Made by a program: the position numbers and the translations under genes
The notes under the pieces: model-generated
Told to the model about the DNA's origin: nothing
Database searches by the model: none
Seen by the model: only the letters and a program-made list of their open reading frames with translations
Source: Gammaproteobacteria bacterium
GTDB lineage: Bacteria; Pseudomonadota; Gammaproteobacteria; Nitrosococcales; Methylophagaceae
Direction: 5' to 3'
Assembly (NCBI GenBank): GCA_029882915.1
Contig: JAOUJZ010000004.1
Location: forward strand, 1-64,000
Length of the DNA stretch: 64,000 bases
In this document: positions 31,744 to 39,834 of the stretch, piece after piece
How the letters are laid out: every line of letters begins with the position of its first letter
Position numbering within the stretch: the first letter of the stretch is position 1

Positions 31744-32415
31744 ATGAACTATAATGCACAATCAACTGTTGTTCGTTCACAACAGTCGGTATTAGAAACA
31801 AATAAGCTGCTACGTAATACATACAGCCTTCTGGCGTTGACGTTAGTGTTCAGTGCACTGACTGCTGGTCTGTCAATGGCGTTTAATTTGCCTCATCCCG
31901 GATTGATCATTACTTTGGTCGGTTATTTCGGGTTGTTATTTCTGACTACAAAGCTACGTAATAGTGTATGGGGAATAGCCTCAGTTTTTGCTTTGACTGG
32001 CTTTATGGGGCTGACTCTTGGGCCTATCATTAACGCATATCTTGGTTTGCCGAATGGTAGCGAGATTGTCATGCAAGCGCTCGGTGGCACAGGACTTATC
32101 TTTTTTGCGTTATCTGCGTATGCAATAAAAAGTGAAAAAGACTTTAGCTTTATGGGTGGTTTTTTGATGGTCGGTATCCTAGTCGGATTTCTGGCTGGTT
32201 TAGGCGCTATTTTCTTTGAAATGCCAGGGCTGTCTTTAGCAGTATCGGCAATGTTTGTATTGTTGATGTCTGGCTTGATATTGTATGAAACAAGTCAAAT
32301 CATTCACGGTGGTGAAACCAATTACATCATGGCTACAGTAACGTTATATGTCACTATCTACAATCTGTTCACCAGCTTGCTACATTTGCTAGGTGCGATG
32401 TCTGGTGATGATTAA
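31744..32415 (+). CDS. Bax inhibitor-1 (BI-1)/YccA family membrane protein
   Basis: 223 residues with seven predicted membrane helices. The family pattern TNKLLRNTYSLLALTL at the N-terminus and the C-terminal pair of aspartates (MSGDD) are typical. Bacterial YccA modulates the FtsH protease, while other BI-1 proteins are pH-sensitive calcium leak channels. Which applies here is unknown. GGAG lies about 8 nt before the ATG, and a strong terminator follows at 32445-32482. Confidence 0.92.
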   Translation: MNYNAQSTVVRSQQSVLETNKLLRNTYSLLALTLVFSALTAGLSMAFNLPHPGLIITLVGYFGLLFLTTKLRNSVWGIASVFALTGFMGLTLGPIINAYLGLPNGSEIVMQALGGTGLIFFALSAYAIKSEKDFSFMGGFLMVGILVGFLAGLGAIFFEMPGLSLAVSAMFVLLMSGLILYETSQIIHGGETNYIMATVTLYVTIYNLFTSLLHLLGAMSGDD

Positions 32416-32444
32416 TCACTACAGATTTCCTATGATATAGATCA

Positions 32445-32482
32445 CAAACAAGCCTCGTTAAATACGAGGCTTGTTTGTTTTT
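32445..32482 (+). terminator. Intrinsic terminator after the BI-1 gene
   Basis: 14-bp perfect stem (32445-32458 with 32464-32477), a 5-nt loop, and five T residues. It separates the BI-1 gene from moaA; the moaA start is 20 nt after it. Confidence 0.92.
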
Positions 32483-32501
32483 ACGATAGAATAAGCACTG
32501 T

Positions 32502-33514
32502 ATGAATAATTCAGAACAACAGCCACAATTGATTGATCGCTTCGGCCGCAAAGTGACATATGTAAGGATGTCCATTACCGACCGTTGTGATTTTCGATGC
32601 GTGTATTGCATGGATGAAGAAATGACTTTTATGCCGCGTGAACACCTGTTGAATTTGGAAGAAATTGTTTTTTTACTTCGCGCTTTTTGTGAGCTTGGAG
32701 TTGAAAAAATCAGAATCACGGGTGGTGAGCCATTAGTTCGACGTAATGTGGATTGGTTGTTTGAACAGCTTGGTCAGCTTAAACAATCAACAGCGTTGAG
32801 GAATTGACGTTGACCACCAATGGTTCACAACTGACCAAATATGCAAGTTCAATGGCTTCAGCAGGCTTAGATAGGATTAATATTAGTCTTGATTCCCTCA
32901 AGATTGATCGCTTTCGTGAACTGACACGTAATGGTGATTTGAATACAGTGCTCGCAGGCATAGAAGCAGCTAATAAGGCTGGGTTTAAACGAATCAAGCT
33001 TAACGCCGTTATCATGAAAGGGCGAAATGAGGATGAAATCATTGATCTGGCACGGTTTGCTATTAATCATGATTTAGATATTACTTATATAGAAGAAATG
33101 CCCTTGGGTCAGGTCAGTCACGCACGTGATGAAAGTTATTGCTCTAGTGATGAAGTATTAGCTGAGCTAAAAACGGTTTTCGAATTACAACCGTCTGTTA
33201 CGAACACTGGTGGCCCTTCCCGCTATTACCAGGTGGCAGGGACAAACAGTAAGATAGGTTTTATATCACCACATAGCCATAACTTTTGTGAAAGCTGTAA
33301 CCGTGTGCGAGTTACTACTGAGGGACGTTTGTTACTGTGTTTAGGTCAAGAACATTCTGTCGACTTACGCGACATTATTCGTCGCTATCCAGAGGATAGT
33401 GAGCGACTAAAACAGGCGATTATTGACTCAATGTCGATTAAACCTGAAGGCCATGATTTTAATATTGAATCAGAAGCCGTCATCAAAAGACATATGAGTG
33501 TTACGGGTGGCTAG
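32502..33514 (+). pseudogene. moaA: moaA (GTP 3',8-cyclase) broken by a one-base frameshift
   Basis: MoaA makes the first molybdenum-cofactor intermediate from GTP. Both halves are intact: the N-terminal radical SAM cluster C29-x3-C33-x2-C36 ([11 protein letters not shown]) and ITGGEPLVR, and the C-terminal cluster FCESCNRVR with a later LLLCLG and the terminal GG. The reading frame changes at about 32796-32801: the first frame reads ALRN then TGA (32805), while the second frame from 32798 reads [12 protein letters not shown], the normal continuation. One missing G between 32797 and 32800 explains it. No slippery heptamer is present. The rest is undamaged, so this is a recent mutation or a sequence error. 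Confidence 0.88.
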
Positions 33515-34316
33515 TTACTGCCCTGAAATGACGAATGCAGGCATTCATAGTCTACACTCAGCAATGGTGCTTGATGAGCGTGGTGAAACACGAGAGATCT
33601 TTCTGACTGGCGAGCGGCCGCTTACTATTTATCTTGATAAACAGGAAATTGTTACCCTGATGACAATGGGGGCGCAACCTGAGTTATTAACATTGGGCTA
33701 TTTGCGTAATCAGGGGTTGGTTCACGCCCTAGAAGATGTGGTAGCGATACAGGTAGATTGGGATGTTGAAGCTGTTGCCGTGACCACACGGCAAACCCGT
33801 TCAGACATCAGTCAATTATTGTCTAAACGTACAGTTACCAGTGGTTGTGGTCAGGGCACCATGTTTGGGCATGTAATGGAGTCACTCAATCGACTGACAA
33901 TAAGCTGTCCAGATTTTACTTCTGACTCTATATATCAGGTTCTACATGGCCTGGACGAATATAATCAAATGTATAAAAAAGCCGGGGCGGTACATGGTTG
34001 TGCATTGTGTTCAACAGATGGGGATGTTGAAATGTTTGTTGAAGATGTTGGTCGCCACAATGCCGTTGATGCTATTTCTGGCTGGATGTGGATAGAAGGC
34101 ATCACCGGTGCAGACAAGGTGTTTTACACTACTGGACGGCTGACATCGGAAATGGTTATTAAAGTCGCACAAATGCAGGTGCCATTATTATTGTCACGCT
34201 CTGGTGTCACAGAGAAGGGATTAAGTATTGCCCAGCAAATTGGTATTGGCATGGTTGCCCGAGCTAAGGGAAAACATTTTCTGGTCTTTAACGGACTAGA
34301 AAAATTCAAAAGCTAG
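33507..34316 (+). CDS. fdhD: Formate dehydrogenase accessory sulfurtransferase FdhD
   Basis: Passes sulfur from IscS to the molybdenum cofactor of formate dehydrogenase. About 270 residues. The GTP/Moco-binding family segments REIFLTGERPL, EDVGRHNAVDAISG, FYTTGRLTSEMV and VPLLLSRSGVTEKG are intact. The usual CxxC loop is replaced by TSGCGQGTMF: the first Cys is kept but the second is Gly. The start is uncertain: GTG at 33498 or 33507 (overlapping the moaA stop), or ATG at 33528. It follows moaA directly, as expected for molybdoenzyme maturation. Confidence 0.9.
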   Translation: MASYCPEMTNAGIHSLHSAMVLDERGETREIFLTGERPLTIYLDKQEIVTLMTMGAQPELLTLGYLRNQGLVHALEDVVAIQVDWDVEAVAVTTRQTRSDISQLLSKRTVTSGCGQGTMFGHVMESLNRLTISCPDFTSDSIYQVLHGLDEYNQMYKKAGAVHGCALCSTDGDVEMFVEDVGRHNAVDAISGWMWIEGITGADKVFYTTGRLTSEMVIKVAQMQVPLLLSRSGVTEKGLSIAQQIGIGMVARAKGKHFLVFNGLEKFKS

Positions 34317-34625
34317 TCACTCTAGTGGCGTGGCATAGGCCGTCATAAAGCCTTTGCAACGACTCCATTAACATCAAATTTATTTATATTAAAGTTTTAA
34401 TTTAACTTTAATAACATAGATCAATGATTTTACTATATAAAATGGTTTGAATAATTTGGCAATGGGTAGTAATATTCCTGTTGAGGAATTTGAGAATGAT
34501 GTGGTTGCACAGGTAAGTGTGCCGTTATGGAATAGGTATTTATCTGACCCTTAGCTATTCGGGCTCAGTTTGTACTGATTATTAAAGGAAGGTATTAAAC
34601 AACACTATTCAGTGGAGAAAAAGTA
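34317..34625. other. Non-coding stretch upstream of the rpf module
   Basis: AT-rich at 34380-34450, then a short plus-strand frame at 34462-34554 (30 codons, MGSNIPVEEFENDVVAQVSV..., ending NRYLSDP). The composition of this peptide is unusually protein-like for its length, but no Shine-Dalgarno is evident. AAAGGAAGG at about 34584 and GGAG just before the rpfG start are ribosome-binding candidates. The promoter of rpfGC must lie here; no clear -35/-10 pair stood out. Confidence 0.4.
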
Positions 34626-35786
34626 ATGGCTTCTTTAGATAACGATGTTAGTCAGAACGTTATAAGTGAAACTAACATGAAATCTTTCGAGCAAGGTGAG
34701 AAGGAACACCTTCCCAAACAGTCACGACAGGTCGTAATTGTTGATGATGAGTCGACAGGAAGAACTATTCTTGCCAAGATTGTACAACAAGTGGCTGATG
34801 ACCTTACCGTTGTTGAATTTGATAATCCTAAAGATGTATTGGTGTGGTTAGAGTCAAATCATCCTTCTTTGATCATTACAGATTTTCGTATGCCTGACCT
34901 TAATGGGGTTGAGTTTATTAAAAAGGTGCGTGAAAAACAGGATTGTCTGAATATTCCAATAATGATGATCACTGTTGTCAGTGAGAAAGAGGTACGCTAC
35001 GAAGCTTTGGATGCCGGTGCTACCGCTTTTCTAACGCGTCCTATCGACCAAATTGAGTGTCGTACCAGCTGTCGAAATTTATTGCAGCTACACGAACAAC
35101 ATTTGATTATTCAAGATAGAGCTAATTGGCTAGCTGAACAGGTTGAAATTGCCACTCAACAAATTGTGCTTCGTGAACGTGAAACGTTGTTAAGGTTAGC
35201 TAAGGCAGGTGAATATCGTGACGAAGAAACCGGGAATCATGTCATAAGGATGGCGAAATATTCTAGAATTATCGCCGAGGAGATGGGTTTAAGCCATGAG
35301 GAATGTGAAGATATAGAATACGCGGCTCCAATGCATGATATCGGTAAAATAGGTATCCCTGATGGAGTCTTGCTAAAAGCAGCTAAGCTTAATGAAAGTG
35401 AGTGGGAAATAATGAAGTGTCATACCACCATCGGGTATGGAATCCTTGCAAATAGTCAGTCTAAGTATATGCAAATGGGAGCGATCATTGCACTTAATCA
35501 TCACGAGCGGATCGATGGTAAAGGTTATCCGATGGGTTTACATGGTGAAGATATTCCACTCATTGCCCGCATTGTAGCTGTAGCGGATATTTATGATGCA
35601 CTCGTGTCAGTGAGGCCATATAAAGATGCCTGGTCAATAGAGGATGCAATTGCCTATTTGAAAAAACAAGCGGGTACACAGCTAGATCCTCAATGTGTTG
35701 ATGCTTTTTGCAAACGGATTGCCGATATTGGCAAAATTCAGTCAGATTATGCAGATGATATAGAACCAAAAAGTCAAACGGATTGA
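34626..35786 (+). CDS. rpfG: Response regulator with HD-GYP c-di-GMP phosphodiesterase domain (RpfG)
   Basis: 386 residues. The receiver domain (about 35-150) has acidic D40-D41 and phospho-acceptor D86 in LIITDFRMP. The HD-GYP domain (about 190-375) has H237-D238 in MHDIGKIGIPD and HHERIDGKGYP near 292-302, which are the metal and c-di-GMP hydrolysis residues. Length and domain order match Xanthomonas RpfG (about 378 residues). It is followed by rpfC with a 4-nt reading overlap (or 9 nt before the preferred start) and then by convergent rpfF. This context makes RpfG a better name than a generic HD-GYP regulator. Confidence 0.93.
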   Translation: MASLDNDVSQNVISETNMKSFEQGEKEHLPKQSRQVVIVDDESTGRTILAKIVQQVADDLTVVEFDNPKDVLVWLESNHPSLIITDFRMPDLNGVEFIKKVREKQDCLNIPIMMITVVSEKEVRYEALDAGATAFLTRPIDQIECRTSCRNLLQLHEQHLIIQDRANWLAEQVEIATQQIVLRERETLLRLAKAGEYRDEETGNHVIRMAKYSRIIAEEMGLSHEECEDIEYAAPMHDIGKIGIPDGVLLKAAKLNESEWEIMKCHTTIGYGILANSQSKYMQMGAIIALNHHERIDGKGYPMGLHGEDIPLIARIVAVADIYDALVSVRPYKDAWSIEDAIAYLKKQAGTQLDPQCVDAFCKRIADIGKIQSDYADDIEPKSQTD

Positions 35787-35794
35787 TTTTATTA

Positions 35795-38362
35795 ATGAAA
35801 GAAAAACTAAAAATATTAGACTGGATCAGGCAACGGACAAAGACGACAGGAGATTCAGAGCCTGAACAAGCTAGTTTGAGACTGATCATAGGTATTATGT
35901 TAGTTTCATATTTCTGTTTACCATGGGCAGAAGGTGAGACTTTTAAGCAGGCGATTGGATCGGTAGCGAGTCTAGTAACTATTGGATATTACACTGGAGC
36001 ATTAGCGATAGCGGTTGCAATCCTAATTCATCCTAAACAGTCTCAGGCAAGACGTATCGCAGGTATATTTCTGGACATGACATCATTATCAGTAGTGATG
36101 TTTTTAGCTGGTTCTGAAAGTGTGTTTTTATTTGTGTTATATCTATGGGTTATTCTCGGTAATGGCTTTCGATATGGGCTTAAATACTTATATATTTCAT
36201 TGATAGTAGCCGTACTGGGTTTTTCTTCCGCAATAACATGGGGAAGTTACTGGCAAACTCATCAATCAGAACCTATAGCGCTAAGTCTATTATTTCTACT
36301 AATATTGATACCAGCTTATAGCTCTTTTCTGATAAAAAAATTACATGCTGCCATTGCTTCTGCAAAACAGGCAAATGACGCTAAAAGTCGATTTTTAGCA
36401 AATATGTCTCATGAATTAAGAACACCACTAAATGGGGTTATAGGCATGGGCGATCTGTTAAGAGAAACCAAACTTGACAAAGAACAACGTGAATTCATTA
36501 ATACGATGCACAGTTCTGCTCACACACTTTTAGAGTTAATCGAAAAAGTCCTTGATATTTCGAAGATTGAAGCGGGAAAAATTACAATAACCCACCGTCA
36601 AATTGACTTGCATGCACTTGTTAATTCAGTACTTTCTATGCAAGTACCGATTGGGGCTGTAAAGGGAATCACTGTTTCATGCACGATCGATTCTGATGTG
36701 CCTTTTTTGCTTGAGGGCGACCAGCCTCATATCCGCCAAATACTAATCAATTTGATCGGTAATGCAATTAAGTTTACTGATCAGGGTTCAGTCAAGCTAC
36801 ATATATTTCAAATCGAAAGTGATGAAGAGAGCGTTATCCTCCGTTTTGAAGTCAAAGATACTGGTATTGGCATAGATGAACATTTATTGCCCACCGTCTT
36901 CGACGACTTTACGCAAGTTGGATCAACGGAACGGACTGTTGGTGGTACTGGGCTTGGAACGACAATTTCAAAAGAACTAGTCGAATTAATGGGTGGAAAG
37001 ATTGGCGTAGAAAGCAAACTTCACCAAGGTTCAACCTTCTGGTTTGAGCTACCTTTTACTATTGCTTTTAATACTAGCCAGGATATTTCAGATAAACACA
37101 TGTTGGTCATGTCGTCAGAGTCTAGTACAGCGGTGATTAAGCCCATTTTGCATGGATGGAATATAGAGTTTGACTTAGTTAAGTCACCAATTCACGCACT
37201 GAAGATGTTGACTCGAGCTATCGATGAAAGTGATGGCTACAAGGTTCTTCTTGTTGATCAACAGAGTCTTGGAGATATTTCACCAGTTCAGTTTGCTGAA
37301 ATGCTTAAAGCCGATCGCTTGCTGAATGGTTTATCTCTAGTGCTGATTACTTCTACGAACACTACAATCTATGATGATGAAATAGGTCAATATTACATTT
37401 CAATCATTGATGAGATCACTGATAAACGACTGTTGTTTAATGCAATACATGCGGCACAAAGTATTCGTCTTAATGGTGACAATGTGATCTCTATTTCGGA
37501 ACATTATGCCAGTCAGGTAGGTGCGAAACCATTAAACATATTGGTAGCCGAAGATAATAAAGTAAATCAGCAGGTTATTGAAGGCATATTGAAGCGAGCA
37601 GGGCATACCGTACTAGTAGCTGATACGGGTGAAAAGGCGCTAGACATTCTAGATGAGGAACTAGATCAGATAGATTTGTTAATTGTGGATAAAAACATGC
37701 CAGAGCGTTCAGGCGATGAGGTTGTTCAGGCATTGCGCTATATGGATACGCAGAAAGAGTTACCCGTTATTATGTTGACGGCAGATGCGACTCCAGAAGC
37801 AAGAGAAGTAAGTATCAATATAGGTGTTAATGCATTTTTAACCAAGCCAATTGATTCCTTTGCATTGTTGGAAAAAATTGCATTCTTATCAAATCAGGAA
37901 TTTTCACCGGCTCAGAACCGCAATTACGGTCAGGCTGCGTTAACCACATCTTTAAAAGAAGATAACGCTGATGTAAAAAAAGACTCAATTAAAGATAACG
38001 AATGGTTCGATGAACATGTATTTCATCAGCTAGCAATGTTAGATAGAGACCCGGCATTTATAAGGCGTTTAATTAATGGCTTTGTCCAAGATGGAGAAAA
38101 ACACATTGCAGGTATAAAAAACTCAATATCACATGACTACCTTGAGTTTCGAGAGTCTTTACATGCATTGAAAGGATCGGCTACTGAGCTCGGTGCTAAA
38201 CGGCTTGCCGAAATCTGCCTTCGTGGAGAACAACATAAACCCTATGATATCGGAACAGAAAAGCTAGTTCAGTTGGGTAACGACATCGAAATGATCTATC
38301 AGAATACGGCAACTGCACTAGATATCGCCGTATCTAATGCTGAGAAGAACTCTAGAGATTAA
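35795..38362 (+). CDS. rpfC: DSF sensor hybrid histidine kinase (RpfC)
   Basis: About 855 residues (numbers here count from an in-frame start at 35783, which I consider less likely). Five membrane helices span 32-185. HisKA has H210 in LANMSHELRTPLNG; HATPase has LIGNAIKFTD, DTGIGI and GGTGLGTTI. A degenerate receiver-like segment lies at about 438-560. A true receiver has E590-D591 and D636 in LLIVDKNMP with K688. Hpt has H794 in SLHALKGSATELG. In Xanthomonas, RpfC senses DSF fatty acids, phosphorylates RpfG, and binds RpfF to restrain it. It ends 4 nt inside the convergent rpfF. Confidence 0.92.
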   Translation: MKEKLKILDWIRQRTKTTGDSEPEQASLRLIIGIMLVSYFCLPWAEGETFKQAIGSVASLVTIGYYTGALAIAVAILIHPKQSQARRIAGIFLDMTSLSVVMFLAGSESVFLFVLYLWVILGNGFRYGLKYLYISLIVAVLGFSSAITWGSYWQTHQSEPIALSLLFLLILIPAYSSFLIKKLHAAIASAKQANDAKSRFLANMSHELRTPLNGVIGMGDLLRETKLDKEQREFINTMHSSAHTLLELIEKVLDISKIEAGKITITHRQIDLHALVNSVLSMQVPIGAVKGITVSCTIDSDVPFLLEGDQPHIRQILINLIGNAIKFTDQGSVKLHIFQIESDEESVILRFEVKDTGIGIDEHLLPTVFDDFTQVGSTERTVGGTGLGTTISKELVELMGGKIGVESKLHQGSTFWFELPFTIAFNTSQDISDKHMLVMSSESSTAVIKPILHGWNIEFDLVKSPIHALKMLTRAIDESDGYKVLLVDQQSLGDISPVQFAEMLKADRLLNGLSLVLITSTNTTIYDDEIGQYYISIIDEITDKRLLFNAIHAAQSIRLNGDNVISISEHYASQVGAKPLNILVAEDNKVNQQVIEGILKRAGHTVLVADTGEKALDILDEELDQIDLLIVDKNMPERSGDEVVQALRYMDTQKELPVIMLTADATPEAREVSINIGVNAFLTKPIDSFALLEKIAFLSNQEFSPAQNRNYGQAALTTSLKEDNADVKKDSIKDNEWFDEHVFHQLAMLDRDPAFIRRLINGFVQDGEKHIAGIKNSISHDYLEFRESLHALKGSATELGAKRLAEICLRGEQHKPYDIGTEKLVQLGNDIEMIYQNTATALDIAVSNAEKNSRD

Positions 38363-39243
38363 TTTAATTTGTTTTTAGAACTTTGCCTTTTGACCAAACG
38401 TTCCATCATTCGTAAATCTTTCTCTGTTAGGTTAAGCGCTGAGTCTGCCCAGACATTAGCGATATCAACTAATTCCTGATAAGTGACTTGATTACAAATA
38501 TCCTTGATTTTAGACATTGCCCGGTAACTGTTTGGTGAACGTTTGGCGGCTTTTATGTATTTATATAATTCAAGTTCGCCTTCGCCTGGTTCGGCAAGAA
38601 TATCAATAACTCCCATCTCATAGAGTTCTTCAGAGTTATAGAGTTTACCCGACAGAATCATTTTTTCAGCCGCCGCAGAACCAATTTTTCTTGAAAGTAA
38701 GGAATAGGCCCCCATCCCAGGAAACAGGTTAAATAGTACCTCTGGCAAACCAAGTTTTATACCACGTTCAGCGATAATTAAGTTACTGGATAATGCAGCC
38801 TCAAAGCCACCTCCTAATGCATCGCCCTGAATTAATGAAACAGTGGTCAGGTCAAGGTCAAAGTGGAACATGTTCTGGTAAAGGATATCAATGCATTGGA
38901 TTGCATAAGATAGCAGACCATCACGATTTTTTTCTTGGATCAATGAGCGGAATAAGTGTAAATCACCTCCAAGGTTAAATACGCCTTGCACATTAGAACC
39001 GACCACAAGGTAATCATATTTTGTATTACTACTGTATGCCATTTCTGCTTTTACATTACTTAGGTACGCTGTTAGATCGTTGAGTAACGTTGGGGTAAAG
39101 CATGGTCTGGGTTCACCAGACATTAAGAACCAACCGATCTTGTATTCACTGTCATAAAATGTCTTTAATTGTGTATATTTGTTCTCCGTGTGTTGGCCTA
39201 GCTTACTATTATAAGGTTCACTTAACTGTACTACAGTATTCAT
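38359..39243 (-). CDS. rpfF: DSF synthase, enoyl-CoA hydratase/thioesterase family (RpfF)
   Basis: Makes cis-2-unsaturated fatty acid signals (DSF) from acyl-ACP. 294 residues, crotonase fold. The two catalytic glutamates are at E148 (GGGFEAALSS) and E168 (LGLPEVLFNLFPGMGAYS), 20 residues apart as in Xanthomonas RpfF (E141/E161); FNLGGDLHLF supplies the oxyanion-hole Gly pair. The start has AGGAGAG about 6 nt upstream. The position beside rpfC, convergent with rpfGC, matches the Xanthomonas layout. No rpfB-like acyl-CoA ligase is adjacent. Confidence 0.94.
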   Translation of the reverse strand: MNTVVQLSEPYNSKLGQHTENKYTQLKTFYDSEYKIGWFLMSGEPRPCFTPTLLNDLTAYLSNVKAEMAYSSNTKYDYLVVGSNVQGVFNLGGDLHLFRSLIQEKNRDGLLSYAIQCIDILYQNMFHFDLDLTTVSLIQGDALGGGFEAALSSNLIIAERGIKLGLPEVLFNLFPGMGAYSLLSRKIGSAAAEKMILSGKLYNSEELYEMGVIDILAEPGEGELELYKYIKAAKRSPNSYRAMSKIKDICNQVTYQELVDIANVWADSALNLTEKDLRMMERLVKRQSSKNKLN

Positions 39244-39389
39244 CTCGTTCTCTCCTGAACTTGTATGACTTAATGTTTATAGATGACTAATTTTTGACAT
39301 AATTAAACTGTCTTACATGAGGCAAGCATAAACTGTGCCGATTTTTAGGAGGAAATAAAAGGAGTAACCAATTGAAATTGATTACTATA

Positions 39390-39410
39390 TTCTGAAACTT
39401 TTATTCAGAA
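39390..39410. other. Short inverted repeat between hslR and rpfF
   Basis: Stem TTCTGAA (39390-39396) with TTCAGAA (39404-39410). It lies just after the hslR stop on the minus strand. The stem is AT-rich and there is no clean U-run, so termination is possible but weak. A consensus AGGAGG at 39347-39352 on the plus strand precedes only a 7-codon TTG frame. Confidence 0.4.
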
Positions 39411-39420
39411 AATGAATTTT

Positions 39421-39825
39421 TCAAGTTTGGCGTGTGAATTTAATGATATGCCGGCGGTCACGTTTATTAGGGCGGCCTTTTTCGTGTCTGAAACCAAGCG
39501 GTTGATTTTTGATTTCTTCACGCAATTGTTCACGTTTGGTGATACTGTCATCACTCTCAACATAAAGCAACTGCGCTTCGGGAGCAGGGCGACGTTGTTT
39601 TGATACGCCCAAAACCGTGATCACATGTTCATAGGGTGGTTTAGTAATCGTTAAAACATCATTGGCCTTGATAATACGACTGGGTTTAACGCGGTGCTTG
39701 TTAAGATGAACTTTACCACCATTAATGGCTTCAACAGCCAAGCTACGGGTTTTATAAAACCGCGCAGCCCATAACCACTTGTCTAGCCGTTGACTGTCAT
39801 CGTGTTGCTCTTCCTGTTTTGCCAT
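39421..39825 (-). CDS. hslR: Heat shock protein 15, S4-domain RNA-binding protein
   Basis: Hsp15 binds stalled 50S subunits that carry nascent chains and peptidyl-tRNA. 134 residues. The S4 domain is at the N-terminus: [29 protein letters not shown] and NDVLTI. The basic C-terminal tail ([12 protein letters not shown]) is typical. It ends an acs-hslR pair: its start is 10 nt after the acs stop. Confidence 0.93.
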   Translation of the reverse strand: MAKQEEQHDDSQRLDKWLWAARFYKTRSLAVEAINGGKVHLNKHRVKPSRIIKANDVLTITKPPYEHVITVLGVSKQRRPAPEAQLLYVESDDSITKREQLREEIKNQPLGFRHEKGRPNKRDRRHIIKFTRQT

Positions 39826-39834
39826 TTAATGCCC

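Noticed and set aside
32796..32807. Programmed -1 frameshift in moaA
   Set aside because: There is no X-XXY-YYZ heptamer and no downstream stimulatory structure that I can see; moaA is not known to use frameshifting. A simple deletion or read error is more likely.
38359..39243. Ordinary enoyl-CoA hydratase for fatty acid breakdown
   Set aside because: Both DSF-synthase glutamates are at RpfF spacing, and the gene is next to rpfC and rpfG.
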